Below are positions 6,291 through 6,622 of a DNA stretch of 6,622 bases, piece by piece. The notes under the pieces are model-generated. The model saw only the letters and a program-made list of their open reading frames with translations, made no database searches and was not told the origin of the DNA. Source of the DNA: Flavobacteriales bacterium. GTDB lineage: Bacteria; Bacteroidota; Bacteroidia; Flavobacteriales; Parvicellaceae. A program made the translations under genes and the position numbers. The stretch spans positions 1-6,622 of the forward strand of contig JAAZYJ010000428.1 in NCBI GenBank assembly GCA_014239715.1. The letters are read 5' to 3'. Numbering within the stretch: position 1 is the stretch's first letter; each line of letters opens with the position of its first letter.

Positions 6291-6622
6291 ATGCATAAAG
6301 AAGCATCGATCAGAGAACCGTTAATTTTAGGAGATAAATCGTACCACGATATCACTGAAGATGTATGTAGGCCGATTGAAAATGATGCTCCTAAAGCTTG
6401 GTATTTATTGGTTACCATAACCGGTTTAGTGGCCTTATGGGGTATAGGGTGTATTCTGTATCTGCTGGGAACTGGAATTGGTACATGGGGGCTCAATAAA
6501 ACTGTTGGTTGGGCTTGGGATATCACGAATTTTGTTTGGTGGGTTGGAATTGGGCACGCCGGCACACTTATCTCTGCAGTGTTATTGCTTTTCAGACAAA
6601 AATGGAGAATGGCAATTAATAG
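6291..6622 (+). CDS. actC: Alternative complex III subunit ActC, N-terminal part (3' end outside window)
   Basis: ActC is an NrfD/PsrC-type integral membrane subunit that binds and oxidises quinol for alternative complex III. The frame opens at ATG 6291 and stays open to the right edge, giving 110 complete codons plus two bases. The first ~36 residues are hydrophilic and cytoplasmic in type, including REPLILGDKSYHDITEDVCR, which resembles Bacteroidota ActC N-termini. A first membrane helix spans about 37-62. The conserved segment IGTWGLNKTVGWAWDITNFV leads into a second helix at about 79-101. That helix contains GIGHAGTLISA with His89, a conserved residue of the family in the part facing the quinol site. 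FRQKWRMAIN follows. No clear Shine-Dalgarno sequence precedes the ATG; an AAAGG at 6266-6270 is too far upstream. The 24-base gap after actB supports co-transcription. Confidence 0.93.
   Translation, partial: MHKEASIREPLILGDKSYHDITEDVCRPIENDAPKAWYLLVTITGLVALWGIGCILYLLGTGIGTWGLNKTVGWAWDITNFVWWVGIGHAGTLISAVLLLFRQKWRMAIN

Noticed and set aside
6275..6565. Open frame of 96 codons on the minus strand over the actC start
   Set aside because: It is antisense to the conserved ActC N-terminus and its product resembles no known family.
1..6622. A previously undescribed system in the window
   Set aside because: All genes belong to recognised families: infB, a SPOR-domain protein, and the first genes of the known alternative complex III operon. 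No mobile, defence or unclassified cassette is visible.

Overview
The window looks like a chromosomal segment from a member of the Bacteroidota, most likely a Flavobacteriales-type lineage. The grounds are the translation initiation factor IF-2 sequence, a SPOR-domain protein next to infB, perfect matches to the Bacteroidota -7 promoter element TAnnTTTG, generally weak Shine-Dalgarno sequences, and the Bacteroidota form of the alternative complex III (Act) genes. The DNA is moderately AT-rich. I see no mobile elements, tRNA or rRNA genes, or CRISPR arrays.

Layout: (1) 2-709 (+) is the 3' end of infB, cut by the left edge. (2) 743-1222 (-) is a small secreted SPOR-domain protein, convergent with infB across a 33-bp gap in which I see no convincing terminator. 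(3) 1223-1476 is a divergent control region. It carries candidate promoters on both strands and a cluster of TGACA repeats beside the rightward promoter. (4) 1477-2808 (+) is actA, encoding a six-haem membrane-anchored cytochrome c. (5) 2829-6266 (+) is actB, encoding a Tat-targeted fusion of a molybdopterin-oxidoreductase-like domain and a four-cluster iron-sulfur domain. (6) 6291 to the right edge (+) is the start of actC, encoding an NrfD/PsrC-type quinol-binding membrane subunit.

actA, actB and actC are packed with gaps of 20 and 24 bp and are best read as one operon that continues to the right. In characterised members of the family, actD, actE, actF and often cytochrome oxidase genes follow; those are not visible here. 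Alternative complex III is a quinol:cytochrome c (or quinol:oxidase) oxidoreductase that replaces the bc1 complex. ActC handles quinol in the membrane, the ActB iron-sulfur clusters and the ActA haems sit on the periplasmic side, and electrons leave to a periplasmic carrier or directly to a terminal oxidase.

I find no previously undescribed system. The points most worth a second look are the monohaem domain fused in front of pentahaem ActA, the predicted Tat-lipoprotein signal of ActB, the 15-cysteine cluster pattern of ActB, and the repeats in the divergent promoter region.
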